Positions 1 to 10,769 of a stretch of 64,000 nucleotides of DNA are shown here, piece after piece; position 1 is the first letter of the stretch, and every line of letters begins with the position of its first letter. Source of the DNA: Pseudomonas putida. GTDB taxonomy: Bacteria; Pseudomonadota; Gammaproteobacteria; Pseudomonadales; Pseudomonadaceae. The notes below the pieces were generated by a model. It was not told where the DNA came from and searched no databases. It saw nothing but the letters and a program-made list of their open reading frames with translations. The DNA lies in assembly GCF_025905425.1 (NCBI RefSeq), contig NZ_CP109603.1:5844501-5908500 (forward strand), written 5' to 3'. A program made the position numbers and the translations under genes.

Positions 1-812
1 CCGAGGTACCAGACCCACTGGCCGTCGGCCGCCGGGTGGGTGGTAATGGTGACGCGCGGCTTGGGCCCACCGCCCAGGCAGTGTGCATACAAAGGCTTGA
101 GGTTCGGCCCCTTGGCCATGACCATGTGCAAGGGGCGGCGTTGCATAGCCGGCTGGTTCAGGCCCAGGGCTTGCAGTATGTCTTCGGTGCCGGCGCCAGC
201 GCTGAGCACGATACGTTGTGCACGGATTTCACGGTCGTCCACGCGCAGGCCAACCAGCTCATCGCCTTCACGCAGGGGTTCGATACGCTCGCCAGCAAGC
301 AGGCTGTCGCCGGCCAGCTCAGCCAGGTTGGCCAGCAGGCTGGGCACGTCGATGACCAGCTCGGCCAGGCGATAGACCTTGCCCTTGAAGGCACGGTCCT
401 GCAGGGCAGGCGGCAGTTGCTCACCCTTGACCTGATCGACGCGGCCGCGCACGGCCTTGCTGGCGAAGAAACTGGTCAGGTTGCCGGCCAGAGTGCCGGG
501 GGACCAGAGGTAGTGCGCATCGGACAGCAGGCGGGTCTTGCCCAGCGGCAGCTCGCCATCGCCAGCCAAGGCTTCGCGCCAGCGGCGCGGCATGTCGGCA
601 ATGGCTTCCGACGCGCCGGTCAGGGCGCCGTGCAGCGCGTATTTGGTGCCGCCGTGGATGATGCCCTGGGACTTGATGGTTTGCTCGCCACCGAGGCTGG
701 CGCGTTCCACCAGCACGGTCGAATACCCCTGGCGGCGCAACCGGGCATTGAGCCAGAGGCCTGCGACCCCGGCGCCGACGATCAGCACGTCAGTGGAAAT
801 GGCGGTTGGCAT
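1..812 (-). CDS. FAD-dependent oxidoreductase, N-terminal part (truncated by window edge)
   Basis: The frame is open from the ATG at 812 to the window edge, giving about 270 residues of the N-terminal portion; the C-terminus lies outside. Residues about 7-30 form a Rossmann FAD-binding beta-alpha-beta unit (DVLIVGAGVAGL) ending in an acidic residue (VLVE) that would contact the ribose. The layout resembles the DAO/glycine-oxidase fold, but no substrate motif is visible, so the reaction is unknown. It reads leftward, on the same strand as the SMR gene upstream (46 bp gap), so the two could be co-transcribed. Confidence 0.8.
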   Translation of the reverse strand, partial: MPTAISTDVLIVGAGVAGLWLNARLRRQGYSTVLVERASLGGEQTIKSQGIIHGGTKYALHGALTGASEAIADMPRRWREALAGDGELPLGKTRLLSDAHYLWSPGTLAGNLTSFFASKAVRGRVDQVKGEQLPPALQDRAFKGKVYRLAELVIDVPSLLANLAELAGDSLLAGERIEPLREGDELVGLRVDDREIRAQRIVLSAGAGTEDILQALGLNQPAMQRRPLHMVMAKGPNLKPLYAHCLGGGPKPRVTITTHPAADGQWVWYL

Positions 813-858
813 GGCGGTACCTCGAAGACTGGGACAGCTGGCAAGTATACAGCCCGTA

Positions 859-1191
859 TCAATGCCCGGCAGTTTTCGAAAACAGCTGAATCACAACCAC
901 CCCGCCCACGATCATCGCCATGCCCAGCATTGCCGGCACATCCAGCTTCTGCCCATAAATCACCAGTGCCGCCACGCTGATCAGCACGATCCCCAGTCCC
1001 GACCAGATGGCATAAGCGATACCCACCGGAATGCTGCGCACCACCAGGGTCAACATCCAGAAGGCGATGCCATAACCGACCACCATCAACAGCAAAGGCA
1101 GCGGCGTGCTCAGGCCCTTCACCGCTTTCATGGAGGCGGTGGCGATGACTTCGGCGCAGATGGCGATGGCGAGGTAGGTGTAGGCATTCAT
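859..1191 (-). CDS. EmrE-like small multidrug resistance (SMR) family transporter
   Basis: This 110-residue protein has four hydrophobic segments. It carries the SMR signature: the membrane-embedded glutamate (Glu14 in CAEVIATASMK) that binds protons and cationic drugs in EmrE, and the loop GIAYAIWSGLGIVLIS with the conserved Trp. Family members work as dual-topology dimers in the inner membrane and export quaternary ammonium or guanidinium compounds. GGAG lies 9 nt before the ATG at 1191. It is divergent from the LysR gene at 1277 (85 bp between starts), a layout in which the regulator often controls the neighbour. EmrE-type is favoured over SugE/Gdx by close similarity to the EmrE N-terminus, but substrate is not provable here. 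Confidence 0.9.
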   Translation of the reverse strand: MNAYTYLAIAICAEVIATASMKAVKGLSTPLPLLLMVVGYGIAFWMLTLVVRSIPVGIAYAIWSGLGIVLISVAALVIYGQKLDVPAMLGMAMIVGGVVVIQLFSKTAGH

Positions 1192-1276
1192 GGCGATTCT
1201 CCGGTGACTGGTTGGGCATTCTAGACGGTGCCTGGATGGGGTAAAGTCATTACCTATCACCCCTGGAGATAGGTTG

Positions 1277-2167
1277 ATGGCCGAACAGTGGAACCTGGAG
1301 CAACTGCGGACCTTCGTGCGTGTTGTCGAACTGCGCTCGTTTTCCGCCGTTGCCCGTGAGCAGCGTAAAGCCCAGTCGGCGGTCAGCAATGCCATTGCCT
1401 TGCTTGAGGCGGACCTGGGCGTGACCCTGTTCGACCGCAGCAGTGGCCGCCAGCCGAAACTGACCGAAAACGGCACCGCGCTGCTGGAGGACGCCCGCGA
1501 GTTGCTGCGCCAGTGCGAACGGCTGGACGGTCGTGCCTTGGCCCTGATGCGCGGCCAGGAAGCCTTGTTGCGGGTCGCCCAGGACGAGGCCATGCCCTAT
1601 CAGCCGGTTATCGACAGCCTTGATGAACTGGCCAGCCGCTACCCGTACCTGGAAGTGCAACTGGCCAGCGGCGCCCAGGGCGATGTGGCACGCAAGCTGG
1701 TGGAGCGGCGTGCCGACCTTGGCCTGTTCTTTCATCATGAGAGCATGCCGGCTTCGCTGGAGCGCCGTGCCCTGGGGAGTGTGGAGATGGTCACGGTGTG
1801 CGCGATCGGCCATCCGCTCGCGCAGCAGGCAAGGGTCAACCGCCAGCAGTTGGCACGCCATCGCCAGCTCTTGATCACCCCGCAGCAGAGTGGCTACCCC
1901 GGCGGTGAGGCGATCAGCCCGCAGATCTGGCGCGCTGACAGCTTCTACGCCATGGCCGAGCTGCTGATGCGTGGCCTGGGTTGGGCGTGGTTGCCCCGGC
2001 ACGTGGTGCAGTACCCCACTTACCAGGCGCAAATGGTCGAGCTCGCCAGCGAGTGGCGGCCGCCGGCACTGGTCGTAGAACTGGCCTGGCGCCGTGACGA
2101 GCCACTGGGCCCGGCCGCGCAATGGCTGGCCGAGCGCTTTGCGGTGCACCTGCGCGCGATCGGGTAA
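1277..2167 (+). CDS. LysR-family transcriptional regulator
   Basis: This 296-residue protein has an N-terminal winged helix-turn-helix (LEQLRTFVRVVELRSFSAVA, residues about 7-27, followed by the recognition helix AQSAVSNAIALLE) and a C-terminal periplasmic-binding-like effector domain. Length and order are typical of LTTRs. A TTG lies one codon upstream of the ATG at 1277; the ATG is preferred because GGAG at 1265-1268 precedes it. The gene is divergent from the SMR transporter, so the 85-bp gap probably holds its operator. The effector cannot be inferred. waaA follows 11 bp downstream. Confidence 0.92.
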   Translation: MAEQWNLEQLRTFVRVVELRSFSAVAREQRKAQSAVSNAIALLEADLGVTLFDRSSGRQPKLTENGTALLEDARELLRQCERLDGRALALMRGQEALLRVAQDEAMPYQPVIDSLDELASRYPYLEVQLASGAQGDVARKLVERRADLGLFFHHESMPASLERRALGSVEMVTVCAIGHPLAQQARVNRQQLARHRQLLITPQQSGYPGGEAISPQIWRADSFYAMAELLMRGLGWAWLPRHVVQYPTYQAQMVELASEWRPPALVVELAWRRDEPLGPAAQWLAERFAVHLRAIG

Positions 2168-2178
2168 ACTTCGCCGCC

Positions 2179-3450
2179 ATGAACAGAACACTCTATACCT
2201 TGCTGTTTCACCTGGGCCTGCCGCTGGTTGCGCTGCGCCTGTTCCTGCGGGCGCGCAAGGCCCCGGCCTACGGCCAGCGCATCGGCGAGCGCTTCGCCTT
2301 CAACCTGCCAGCCATGCGCCAGGGCGGCATCTGGGTGCATGCGGTGTCGGTGGGTGAGAGCATTGCTGCAGCGCCGATGGTGCGGGCTTTGCTCAAGGCC
2401 TACCCGGACCTGCCGATCACACTCACCTGCATGACCCCGACCGGGTCCGAGCGGATACGCGCGATGTTCGCCGATGAGCCGCGTGTTCAGCATTGCTACT
2501 TGCCCTACGACCTGCCATGGGCGGCAGGGCGTTTTCTCGACCATGTGAAGCCGAAGCTGGGCATCATCATGGAAACCGAGCTGTGGCCCAACCACATCCA
2601 CCAGTGTGCCAAGCGTGGCATCCCGGTGGCCCTGGCCAATGCCCGGTTGTCCGAACGCTCCGCCCGTGGATATGGGCGTTTTGCCAAGCTGACCCGGCCG
2701 ATGCTCGCCGAGATGAACCTGATTGCGGTACAGACGGAGACCGAGGCCCAGCGCTTTCGCGACCTGGGTGCGCGTCCTGAATGCGTGCAGGTGACCGGTT
2801 CGATCAAGTTCGATCTGAAGATCGACGAGCAACTGCTGCCACGCGCCGAAGCGCTGCGCGAGCAATGGGGCGCACGCCAGCGCCCGGTGTGGATCGCCGC
2901 CAGTACCCATGACGGCGAGGATGCGCTGATCCTGCAGGCTCATCAGAAGCTGCTGCAGGTGCATGGCGATGCGCTGCTGATCCTGGTGCCGCGTCACCCT
3001 GAACGGTTCGATGCGGTGCATGCCTTGTGCAGCGAACAGCTCACTACCGTGCGTCGCTCTGTCGGCACCTCGGTCGATGGCCAGACCCGCGTGCTGCTCG
3101 GCGATACCATGGGCGAGTTGCTGTTTCTGTATGCCCTGGCCGATATCGCCTTTGTCGGCGGCAGCCTGGTGGCGACCGGTGGCCACAATCCGCTGGAACC
3201 TGCGGCGCTGGCATTGCCGGTGATCATGGGGCCGCATGTGTTCAACTTCCTGGAGATCAGCGCGATGCTGAAAGAAGCCGGGGCGTTGCAGCAGATCGAG
3301 GATGCCGAAGGGCTGGCCGAGGCGGTGCGGCGGTTGATCGAATTGCCGCAGGATCGTCAGCGCATGGGCGAGGCGGGCAGGGCGGTGATGCGGGCCAATC
3401 AGGGGGCTTTGCAGCGGCTGCTGGATGGTCTAGGCAAACTCATCGGCTAA
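2179..3450 (+). CDS. waaA: 3-deoxy-D-manno-octulosonic acid (Kdo) transferase
   Basis: WaaA (KdtA) moves Kdo from CMP-Kdo onto lipid A precursor at the inner membrane, an essential step in LPS core assembly. The 423-residue product matches the family's usual length of about 425. It has an N-terminal membrane anchor (residues about 4-24), the glycosyltransferase-N domain motif GIWVHAVSVGE with METELWPN further on, and the C-terminal GT-B nucleotide-sugar site (FVGGSLVATGGHNPLEPAA, then MGPHVFNF). The upstream LysR stop is only 11 bp away, so it may be read through from that gene. A 5'-extended frame exists but would overlap the LysR gene and lies outside the family. Confidence 0.95.
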   Translation: MNRTLYTLLFHLGLPLVALRLFLRARKAPAYGQRIGERFAFNLPAMRQGGIWVHAVSVGESIAAAPMVRALLKAYPDLPITLTCMTPTGSERIRAMFADEPRVQHCYLPYDLPWAAGRFLDHVKPKLGIIMETELWPNHIHQCAKRGIPVALANARLSERSARGYGRFAKLTRPMLAEMNLIAVQTETEAQRFRDLGARPECVQVTGSIKFDLKIDEQLLPRAEALREQWGARQRPVWIAASTHDGEDALILQAHQKLLQVHGDALLILVPRHPERFDAVHALCSEQLTTVRRSVGTSVDGQTRVLLGDTMGELLFLYALADIAFVGGSLVATGGHNPLEPAALALPVIMGPHVFNFLEISAMLKEAGALQQIEDAEGLAEAVRRLIELPQDRQRMGEAGRAVMRANQGALQRLLDGLGKLIG

Positions 3451-3481
3451 ATTTTAACCCTGCGACCCGCAGCGCCCCGAT

Positions 3482-3526
3482 CCCTGTAGGAGCGGCCTTG
3501 TGTCGCGAAAGGGCGCTCCTACAGGG
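3482..3526. repeat. Single REP element in the waaA/tolC intergenic region
   Basis: CCCTGTAGGAGCG at the left pairs with CGCTCCTACAGGGG at the right, around the GCGGCCTTGTGTCGCGAAA core. This is a lone REP of the second flavour, between two convergent genes, where it may also act as a bidirectional terminator. Confidence 0.8.
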
Positions 3527-3544
3527 GCCGTGCGTTGCCTTGAA

Positions 3545-4981
3545 TCAGGGCCTGCGTTCGAAGTTCTTTGCTGCCGCTGCCGCCAAGTCTGGTGGCAGGA
3601 AGTCCTTGTCCGGGTTGTAGTCGGGTTTCAGGTACCGCTTAAGATCCACCAGGTCTTGCGGGCTCAAGGTCCCGGCGGCCTGCTTCAGGCTCAGGTTGTC
3701 GAGAATGTAGTCATAGCGGCTGTTGTTGTAATCACGCACCGAGGTGTACAGCTGGCGCTGAGCATCGAGCACGTCGACGATGTTGCGGGTACCGACCTGG
3801 TAGCCGATTTCGGTGGCTTCCAGTGCGCTCTGGTTGGAAATGATCGATTGTTTACGCGCCTGCACCTGTTCCACATCGGTGTTCACCGCCCGGTGCAGGT
3901 TGCGGGTGTTTTCCACCACCTGGCGGCGCAGGCTTTCGCGCTGTTGCTCGGTCTGGCTCAGGCGCTGGTAAGCCTCGCGCACTTGCGAGCTGGTCAGGCC
4001 GCCGCTGTAAATCGGGATGTTCAGCTGCAGGCCGATGCTGGTCTGCTCCACATCACTGCCGTAACGCACGTTTGGCTGCACGGGCGAGTTGGTGAAACCA
4101 AGGCTGTCGTTATCGCCTTTCTGGTATTTGGCTACCGCATCCACGGTCGGGGCGTGGCCGGCCTTGCGCTGGCGCAGGGTTTCTTCGGCGGCATTGACGG
4201 CGTAGTTGGTTGCCAGCAGGTTGAGGTTCTGGCGGGCAGCTGTCTCTACCCAGGATTTGGCGTCATTGGGCGCGGGTACCTGTATCGGCAGGGTGTGGAC
4301 AACGCCCTGGATCGACGAATACTCGCGGTTGGTCAATGTCACCAGGGCTTCGAAGGCATCCTGTACCTGGCGCTCGGCGATGATCCGGTTGGCCCGGGCC
4401 GTGTCGTAGCTGGCCTGGGACTGCAAGACGTCGGTCTTGTCGGACAGGCCCACGTCGAAACGCTCGTTGGACTGGTCGAGCTGGCGCTTGAAGGCGGACT
4501 CTTCAGCCTTGGTCGCGGCCAGGTTGTCCTGGGCCCGCAGCACGGCGAAGTAGCTTTGCGCGGTCTGCAGAATGAGGTTCTGCTCGGTGGCCGACAGCTC
4601 CAGCGCCGCCTGCTCGTTGACGGCCTCGGCGGCCTGCAACTGGAACCAGCGGTCGGCACGGAACACCGGCTGCGCCAGGGTCGCACTCCAAGAATTGCCA
4701 CTGCGGTTGGAGGTAATCGAGGGCTCGTCGAGCTTGGTGCGGGTATTCATCATTTCGGCACCCGCCGACAGGTTGGGCAGCAGCCCGGCACGGGCCTGCG
4801 GCACCACTTCGCGACGAGCGCCATAATCGGCGCGGGCCGCAGCAAGATCGGCGTTGTTATCGACCGCTTCCTGGTAGACGCTGACCAGGTCGGTCTTCAC
4901 CGTCGTGGGCACATCCGCTGCCCAGACCACTCCGTTGGACGCACAAGACACGGCTATCGCCAGTGAGAGTTTGCGCAGCAT
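3545..4981 (-). CDS. tolC: TolC-family outer membrane channel
   Basis: This 478-residue protein begins with a Sec signal peptide (basic MLRK, hydrophobic stretch, VVWAA cleavage region at about residue 21). Two OEP repeats follow, with the coiled-coil-forming helices typical of TolC and the conserved TRNIVDVLDAQRQLY segment near residue 400. Trimeric TolC joins inner-membrane RND, MFS or ABC pumps and type I secretion systems to the cell exterior. The internal ATG at 4981 is taken rather than a longer 526-codon frame because it begins the signal peptide. No pump or adaptor gene is adjacent, so it is probably a shared housekeeping channel, as in E. coli. Confidence 0.92.
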   Translation of the reverse strand: MLRKLSLAIAVSCASNGVVWAADVPTTVKTDLVSVYQEAVDNNADLAAARADYGARREVVPQARAGLLPNLSAGAEMMNTRTKLDEPSITSNRSGNSWSATLAQPVFRADRWFQLQAAEAVNEQAALELSATEQNLILQTAQSYFAVLRAQDNLAATKAEESAFKRQLDQSNERFDVGLSDKTDVLQSQASYDTARANRIIAERQVQDAFEALVTLTNREYSSIQGVVHTLPIQVPAPNDAKSWVETAARQNLNLLATNYAVNAAEETLRQRKAGHAPTVDAVAKYQKGDNDSLGFTNSPVQPNVRYGSDVEQTSIGLQLNIPIYSGGLTSSQVREAYQRLSQTEQQRESLRRQVVENTRNLHRAVNTDVEQVQARKQSIISNQSALEATEIGYQVGTRNIVDVLDAQRQLYTSVRDYNNSRYDYILDNLSLKQAAGTLSPQDLVDLKRYLKPDYNPDKDFLPPDLAAAAAKNFERRP

Positions 4982-5146
4982 AGAGGCAATCCTTGTACGA
5001 AATTTAATTACTGAACTGTTGAGTATCGAGCGATGGGCCAGTGTAGTGCCATGCGTCCCCGGCAACAATCGCCCGGTACGCCTTTCATCATCGCCCGCAT
5101 TTACCTGCTTGGCTTTGCCGACCACTCCAGTCTAGACTGCGCATGT

Positions 5147-7290
<2,144 letters not shown>

Positions 7291-7300
7291 AACTCGCCAC

Positions 7301-7405
7301 AGTCCCCCTGTGGCAGCGGGCTTGCCCCGCGAAAGCGTCAGCTGGGCCAATGCGATTGGCAGGCCCGACGCCTTCGCGGGGCAAGCCCGCTCCCACCTGA
7401 GGGGG
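7301..7405. repeat. REPIN (two inverted REPs) between thiC and cytX
   Basis: The left arm GGCAGCGGGCTTGCCCCGCG and the right arm CGCGGGGCAAGCCCGCTCCC are inverted about a 45-bp loop, with CCCCCT/AGGGGG flanks. Both arms are the first REP flavour. It sits between two same-direction genes and could attenuate read-through or stabilise the thiC mRNA 3' end. Confidence 0.85.
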
Positions 7406-7433
7406 TGTGCGACTCCTCCTCTTTCCGGCGAAC

Positions 7434-8723
7434 ATGACAATGACAACCCCCAGCCATTTCTCCCCTGACCACCCGGTCCCCACCAGCCAGCGCATCTTCG
7501 GCTTTGGCGACCTGTTTGCACTGTGGTTCTCCCTCGGCATCGGCCTGATGGTGCTGCAGGTCGGCGCCATGCTCGCCCCAGGCCTGGGCCTGGCCGGCGC
7601 GGTGCTGGCCATCGCGCTCGGCACCGGTGTGGGCGTGCTGTTGCTTGGGGCGGCCGGCGTCATCGGCAGCGATACCGGCCTGTCGGCCATGGGCACCCTG
7701 CGGCTCAGCCTGGGCAGCCATGGCGCGCGGCTGCCGGCATTGCTCAACCTGCTGCAACTGGTGGGCTGGGGTTCGTTCGAGATCATCGTCATGCGCGACG
7801 CTGCCAGCCTGCTCGGTGCGCGGACGTTCGGTGAAACCAGCGCGTGGAACAGCCCCATGCTCTGGACCCTGTGTTTCGGTGCCCTGGCGACCCTGCTTGC
7901 GGTCAGCGGGCCGCTGGCGTTCGTGCGCAAGGTGTTGCGCGCGTGGGGGATCTGGGTGCTGCTGGGGGCATGCCTGTGGTTGACCTGGAACCTGTTCGCC
8001 AAGGCAGACCTGGCTGACCTGTGGCGCCGCGCCGGTGACGGCTCGATGTCACTGGCCGTTGGCTTCGACATCGTCATCGCCATGCCGCTGTCGTGGTTGC
8101 CGCTGATCGCCGACTACTCGCGGTTCGCCCGCAGTGGCAAGCGCGTCTTCGGCGGTACCGTGCTGGGCTACTTCATCGGCAATACCTGGCTGATGAGCCT
8201 GGGCGTCGCCTACACCCTGGCCTTTGCCCCCAGTGGCGAAGCCAATGCCTTGCTGCTGGCCCTTGCGGGTGCCGGGCTGGGTATTCCGTTACTGTTGATT
8301 CTGCTGGACGAGTCGGAAAAAGCCTTTGCCGATATCCACTCGGCCGCCGTCTCCACGGGCGTGCTGGTACGCCTGAAGGTTGAGCACCTGGCCTTGGCCA
8401 TCGGCGTGCTGTGCACGTTGATCGCGCTGTTCGCGCCGCTGGCCCAGTACGAGAACTTCCTGCTGCTGATCGGGTCGGTGTTTGCGCCGCTGTTCGGCGT
8501 GGTGCTGATGGACCACTACGTGATCCGTCACCGCCGCTTGCCGTCGCAAATCGATGGCCTGCACTGGCAGGCGTTGCTGGCCTGGGCCGTGGGTGTGGCG
8601 GCTTATCACCTGATTGCCGCGCAAGCACCGGACCTGGGCGCGACCCTGCCGGCACTGGTGCTGGCAGGTGTGCTGCATGCGCTACTGAGCTTCAGCCGCG
8701 GCCGGGAAACAGCTCGGGCTTGA
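7434..8723 (+). CDS. cytX: NCS1-family transporter, putative hydroxymethylpyrimidine transporter CytX
   Basis: This 429-residue integral membrane protein has about 12 hydrophobic segments and the NCS1 (cytosine/purine/thiamine-precursor symporter) layout, including FGFGDLFALWFSLGIGLMVLQ in TM1 and LIADYSRFARSGKRVFGG in the middle. The CytX branch is typically linked to thiamine genes; the position just after riboswitch-controlled thiC supports uptake of HMP or a related pyrimidine. ATGs at 7434 and 7440 are both possible starts; neither has a strong Shine-Dalgarno. Its last 32 bp overlap the convergent lipoprotein gene. The substrate is inferred from family and context. Confidence 0.82.
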   Translation: MTMTTPSHFSPDHPVPTSQRIFGFGDLFALWFSLGIGLMVLQVGAMLAPGLGLAGAVLAIALGTGVGVLLLGAAGVIGSDTGLSAMGTLRLSLGSHGARLPALLNLLQLVGWGSFEIIVMRDAASLLGARTFGETSAWNSPMLWTLCFGALATLLAVSGPLAFVRKVLRAWGIWVLLGACLWLTWNLFAKADLADLWRRAGDGSMSLAVGFDIVIAMPLSWLPLIADYSRFARSGKRVFGGTVLGYFIGNTWLMSLGVAYTLAFAPSGEANALLLALAGAGLGIPLLLILLDESEKAFADIHSAAVSTGVLVRLKVEHLALAIGVLCTLIALFAPLAQYENFLLLIGSVFAPLFGVVLMDHYVIRHRRLPSQIDGLHWQALLAWAVGVAAYHLIAAQAPDLGATLPALVLAGVLHALLSFSRGRETARA

Positions 8724-9438
8724 TCACGCCGTTCAGGCGCGGGTAGGGGATTTTCAGCTCGACGTGGCCCATGGAATAGGGCGCGATGGCATAGACCTCA
8801 TACTTGACCACCACCGCGCCGTACGTCAGGGCGATGTGCGGCGACTTCTTGAAGGGCCAGGTTTTGACGAACTCGGCGTCCTTGTCCATGCCGACGCTGA
8901 TCATCCACGCGCGGTGCGACTCTTCGACGGTTTTCCAGAAGGTCTCTTCCTGGCCGGGCACCAGCATGTCCTGCAGGGTCAGTACCTTGTCCTGCTTGCG
9001 CGAATAGTTGATGAAACCGCGCCCCGGCATGCCATGGGCGCCACCGCTGTCCAGGTAGCTGGACAGCTCGATGATCACCAGTCCGTCATGCTGCTCGCGT
9101 ACCTTGGCCTGCAGGTAGCTGCTGTTGCGCTTGTCGGCACTGGCCAGATACTGCTGCTCATAGGCCTGCAAGGTGGTCGGCGCGGCGCCGCGCTGGTTGT
9201 CTTCGGTCAGTTGCAGCAGGCGCTGTTCGACAATGCCGTCGAGCTTGGGCAGGGCCGGGAAGTGAATGGTGTCGATGTTAACCAGGGGGCAGTCGCTTTC
9301 GCTGCAGCCGGGTTTGACGTGCTCCCAAGCGTCGCGCTTGACCTCAAGTGGTGCTCGATAATTGGGCGTGAACAGGCTCTGGCAGGCACCCAGGGCCAGT
9401 GCCAGCACGGCCACGGAAGTCAGTTTGACAAGTGTCAT
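8692..9438 (-). CDS. DUF3298 (RsiV-like) lipoprotein
   Basis: This 248-residue lipoprotein precursor has a signal peptide ending in the lipobox LGAC (acylated Cys19). The rest resembles the DUF3298 domain found at the C-terminus of RsiV-type anti-sigma factors: the segment LVIIELSSYLDSGGAHGMPG followed by an INYSRKQDKVLTLQDML-like stretch. There is no transmembrane anti-sigma segment and no adjacent sigma factor, so it is probably a stand-alone envelope lipoprotein of unknown role. Its 3' end overlaps cytX tail-to-tail by 32 bp. Confidence 0.82.
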   Translation of the reverse strand: MTLVKLTSVAVLALALGACQSLFTPNYRAPLEVKRDAWEHVKPGCSESDCPLVNIDTIHFPALPKLDGIVEQRLLQLTEDNQRGAAPTTLQAYEQQYLASADKRNSSYLQAKVREQHDGLVIIELSSYLDSGGAHGMPGRGFINYSRKQDKVLTLQDMLVPGQEETFWKTVEESHRAWMISVGMDKDAEFVKTWPFKKSPHIALTYGAVVVKYEVYAIAPYSMGHVELKIPYPRLNGVIKPELFPGRG

Positions 9439-9623
9439 GATGATCCTTGCAGAACAGGGAAAAGTCGGCCTTTGACCGTCGGCGCGACCGTCAGTTCGCC
9501 ACTAAGCTAACAGACAGAAGGCGCGCTGTCCCGAGTGCGCGAACGGTCGCTAGAAAGGGGTGAAACGCGCCAACGTGCAGAGTAGGATGGCGCGATGCGG
9601 TACTTGAGGTAATGAGGATTTCC

Positions 9624-10241
9624 ATGTCAGACACGTTGAATTCAGTCCCCAAGGCGGTCGAGATCGTCAAGCGGGCCAACTGCTTCCAGGGCTTCTACAA
9701 GCTCGACAAGGTGCACCTGCGCCACGAGCTGTTCGCCGGGGGCATGGGGCGGGAGATCAGTCGCGAGCTGTTCGTGCGTCACGATGCCGTTTGCGTGTTG
9801 CCTTACGATCCACTGCGCGATGAAGTGGTACTGATCGAGCAGTTTCGTGTCGGTGCCCTCGACAAGGTCGGCAACCCGTGGCTCATCGAGATGGTCGCCG
9901 GGCTGATCGACAAGGACGAGCAACCTGAAGAGGTTGCGCACCGCGAGGCTGAAGAAGAGGCTGGCCTGAAGTTCAGCGCCTTGTGGCCGATGACCCGCTA
10001 CTTCCCGTCGCCCGGCGGCAGTGACGAATACGTCCATCTGTTCCTGGGGCGTTGCACCAGCGAGGGTGCGGGCGGCCTGCATGGTCTGGAAGAAGAGGGC
10101 GAGGACATCCGTGTACGCGTCTGGTCGTTCGAAGATGCCTTGCAGGCGGTGCGTGACGGCCGTATCTGCAACGCGGCGACGATCATTGGCCTGCAATGGC
10201 TGGCGCTCAACAGAGACGAAGTTCGAGGTATGTGGAAGTGA
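9624..10241 (+). CDS. nudF: ADP-ribose pyrophosphatase (Nudix hydrolase)
   Basis: NudF hydrolyses ADP-ribose to AMP and ribose-5-phosphate in the cytoplasm. The 205-residue product contains an exact Nudix box, G-x5-E-x7-REAEEEAGL (starting GLIDKDE, residues about 95-117), which binds the catalytic metals. Start 9624 follows GAGG at 9614-9617 and gives the usual family length; an in-frame ATG at 9612 overlaps that Shine-Dalgarno. Its stop overlaps the next gene's GTG by 4 bp. The nudF-DUF1249-cpdA-yqiA-parE order is the same as in E. coli. Confidence 0.95.
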   Translation: MSDTLNSVPKAVEIVKRANCFQGFYKLDKVHLRHELFAGGMGREISRELFVRHDAVCVLPYDPLRDEVVLIEQFRVGALDKVGNPWLIEMVAGLIDKDEQPEEVAHREAEEEAGLKFSALWPMTRYFPSPGGSDEYVHLFLGRCTSEGAGGLHGLEEEGEDIRVRVWSFEDALQAVRDGRICNAATIIGLQWLALNRDEVRGMWK

Positions 10242-10684
10242 ACCTGCTGCGCGAGCGATATCGGGTCGACCTGGTCGGGCTGCAAGCAGCCTGCGAGGCC
10301 AATTACGCCCGCTTGATGCGCTTGTTGCCTGACATGCGCACCACCCAGAGCTCGCGTCGCATCGGCATGGCCCAGGGCGATCAGATGCTCGGTGTGCTGG
10401 TGCTCGATGTGGTGCTGGCCTGCCCTTACACCACCACGCTGCACGTGCGCCAGGAGCACAGCTTGCCGTGGCTGCCGGTGCCGCACCTGGAGGTTCAGGT
10501 GTACCACGATGCGCGCATGGCCGAGGTGGTCAGTGCCGAGCATGCCCGGCGTCTGCGCAGTATCTACCCGTACCCGAATGCGGGTATGCACCAGCCGGAT
10601 GAAAAAGCGCAGCTCAATCTGTTCCTCGGCGAATGGCTGAGCCACTGCCTGGCCTGCGGTCACGAATTGGCAAGCGTTCGCTGA
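10238..10684 (+). CDS. DUF1249 family protein (YqiB-like)
   Basis: This 148-residue soluble protein matches E. coli YqiB in pattern: an N-terminal CEANYARLMRLLP, a central VQVYHDARMAEV, and a C-terminal DEKAQLNLFLGEWLSHCLA. Its function is unknown across the family. The GTG at 10238 is chosen because it overlaps the nudF stop as GTGA and has AGG about 9 nt upstream; a GTG two codons earlier is the alternative. Translational coupling to nudF and placement before cpdA suggest co-expression, perhaps linked to nucleotide metabolism (inference). Confidence 0.88.
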   Translation: MNLLRERYRVDLVGLQAACEANYARLMRLLPDMRTTQSSRRIGMAQGDQMLGVLVLDVVLACPYTTTLHVRQEHSLPWLPVPHLEVQVYHDARMAEVVSAEHARRLRSIYPYPNAGMHQPDEKAQLNLFLGEWLSHCLACGHELASVR

Positions 10685-10769
10685 AATGTGACGTGGGTCG
10701 GTTCCGGGTGTTTGCTCGCAACCGTTGCCCGGCCATAATTCGGGCTGAATCCGATCGAGGAGACGGCCG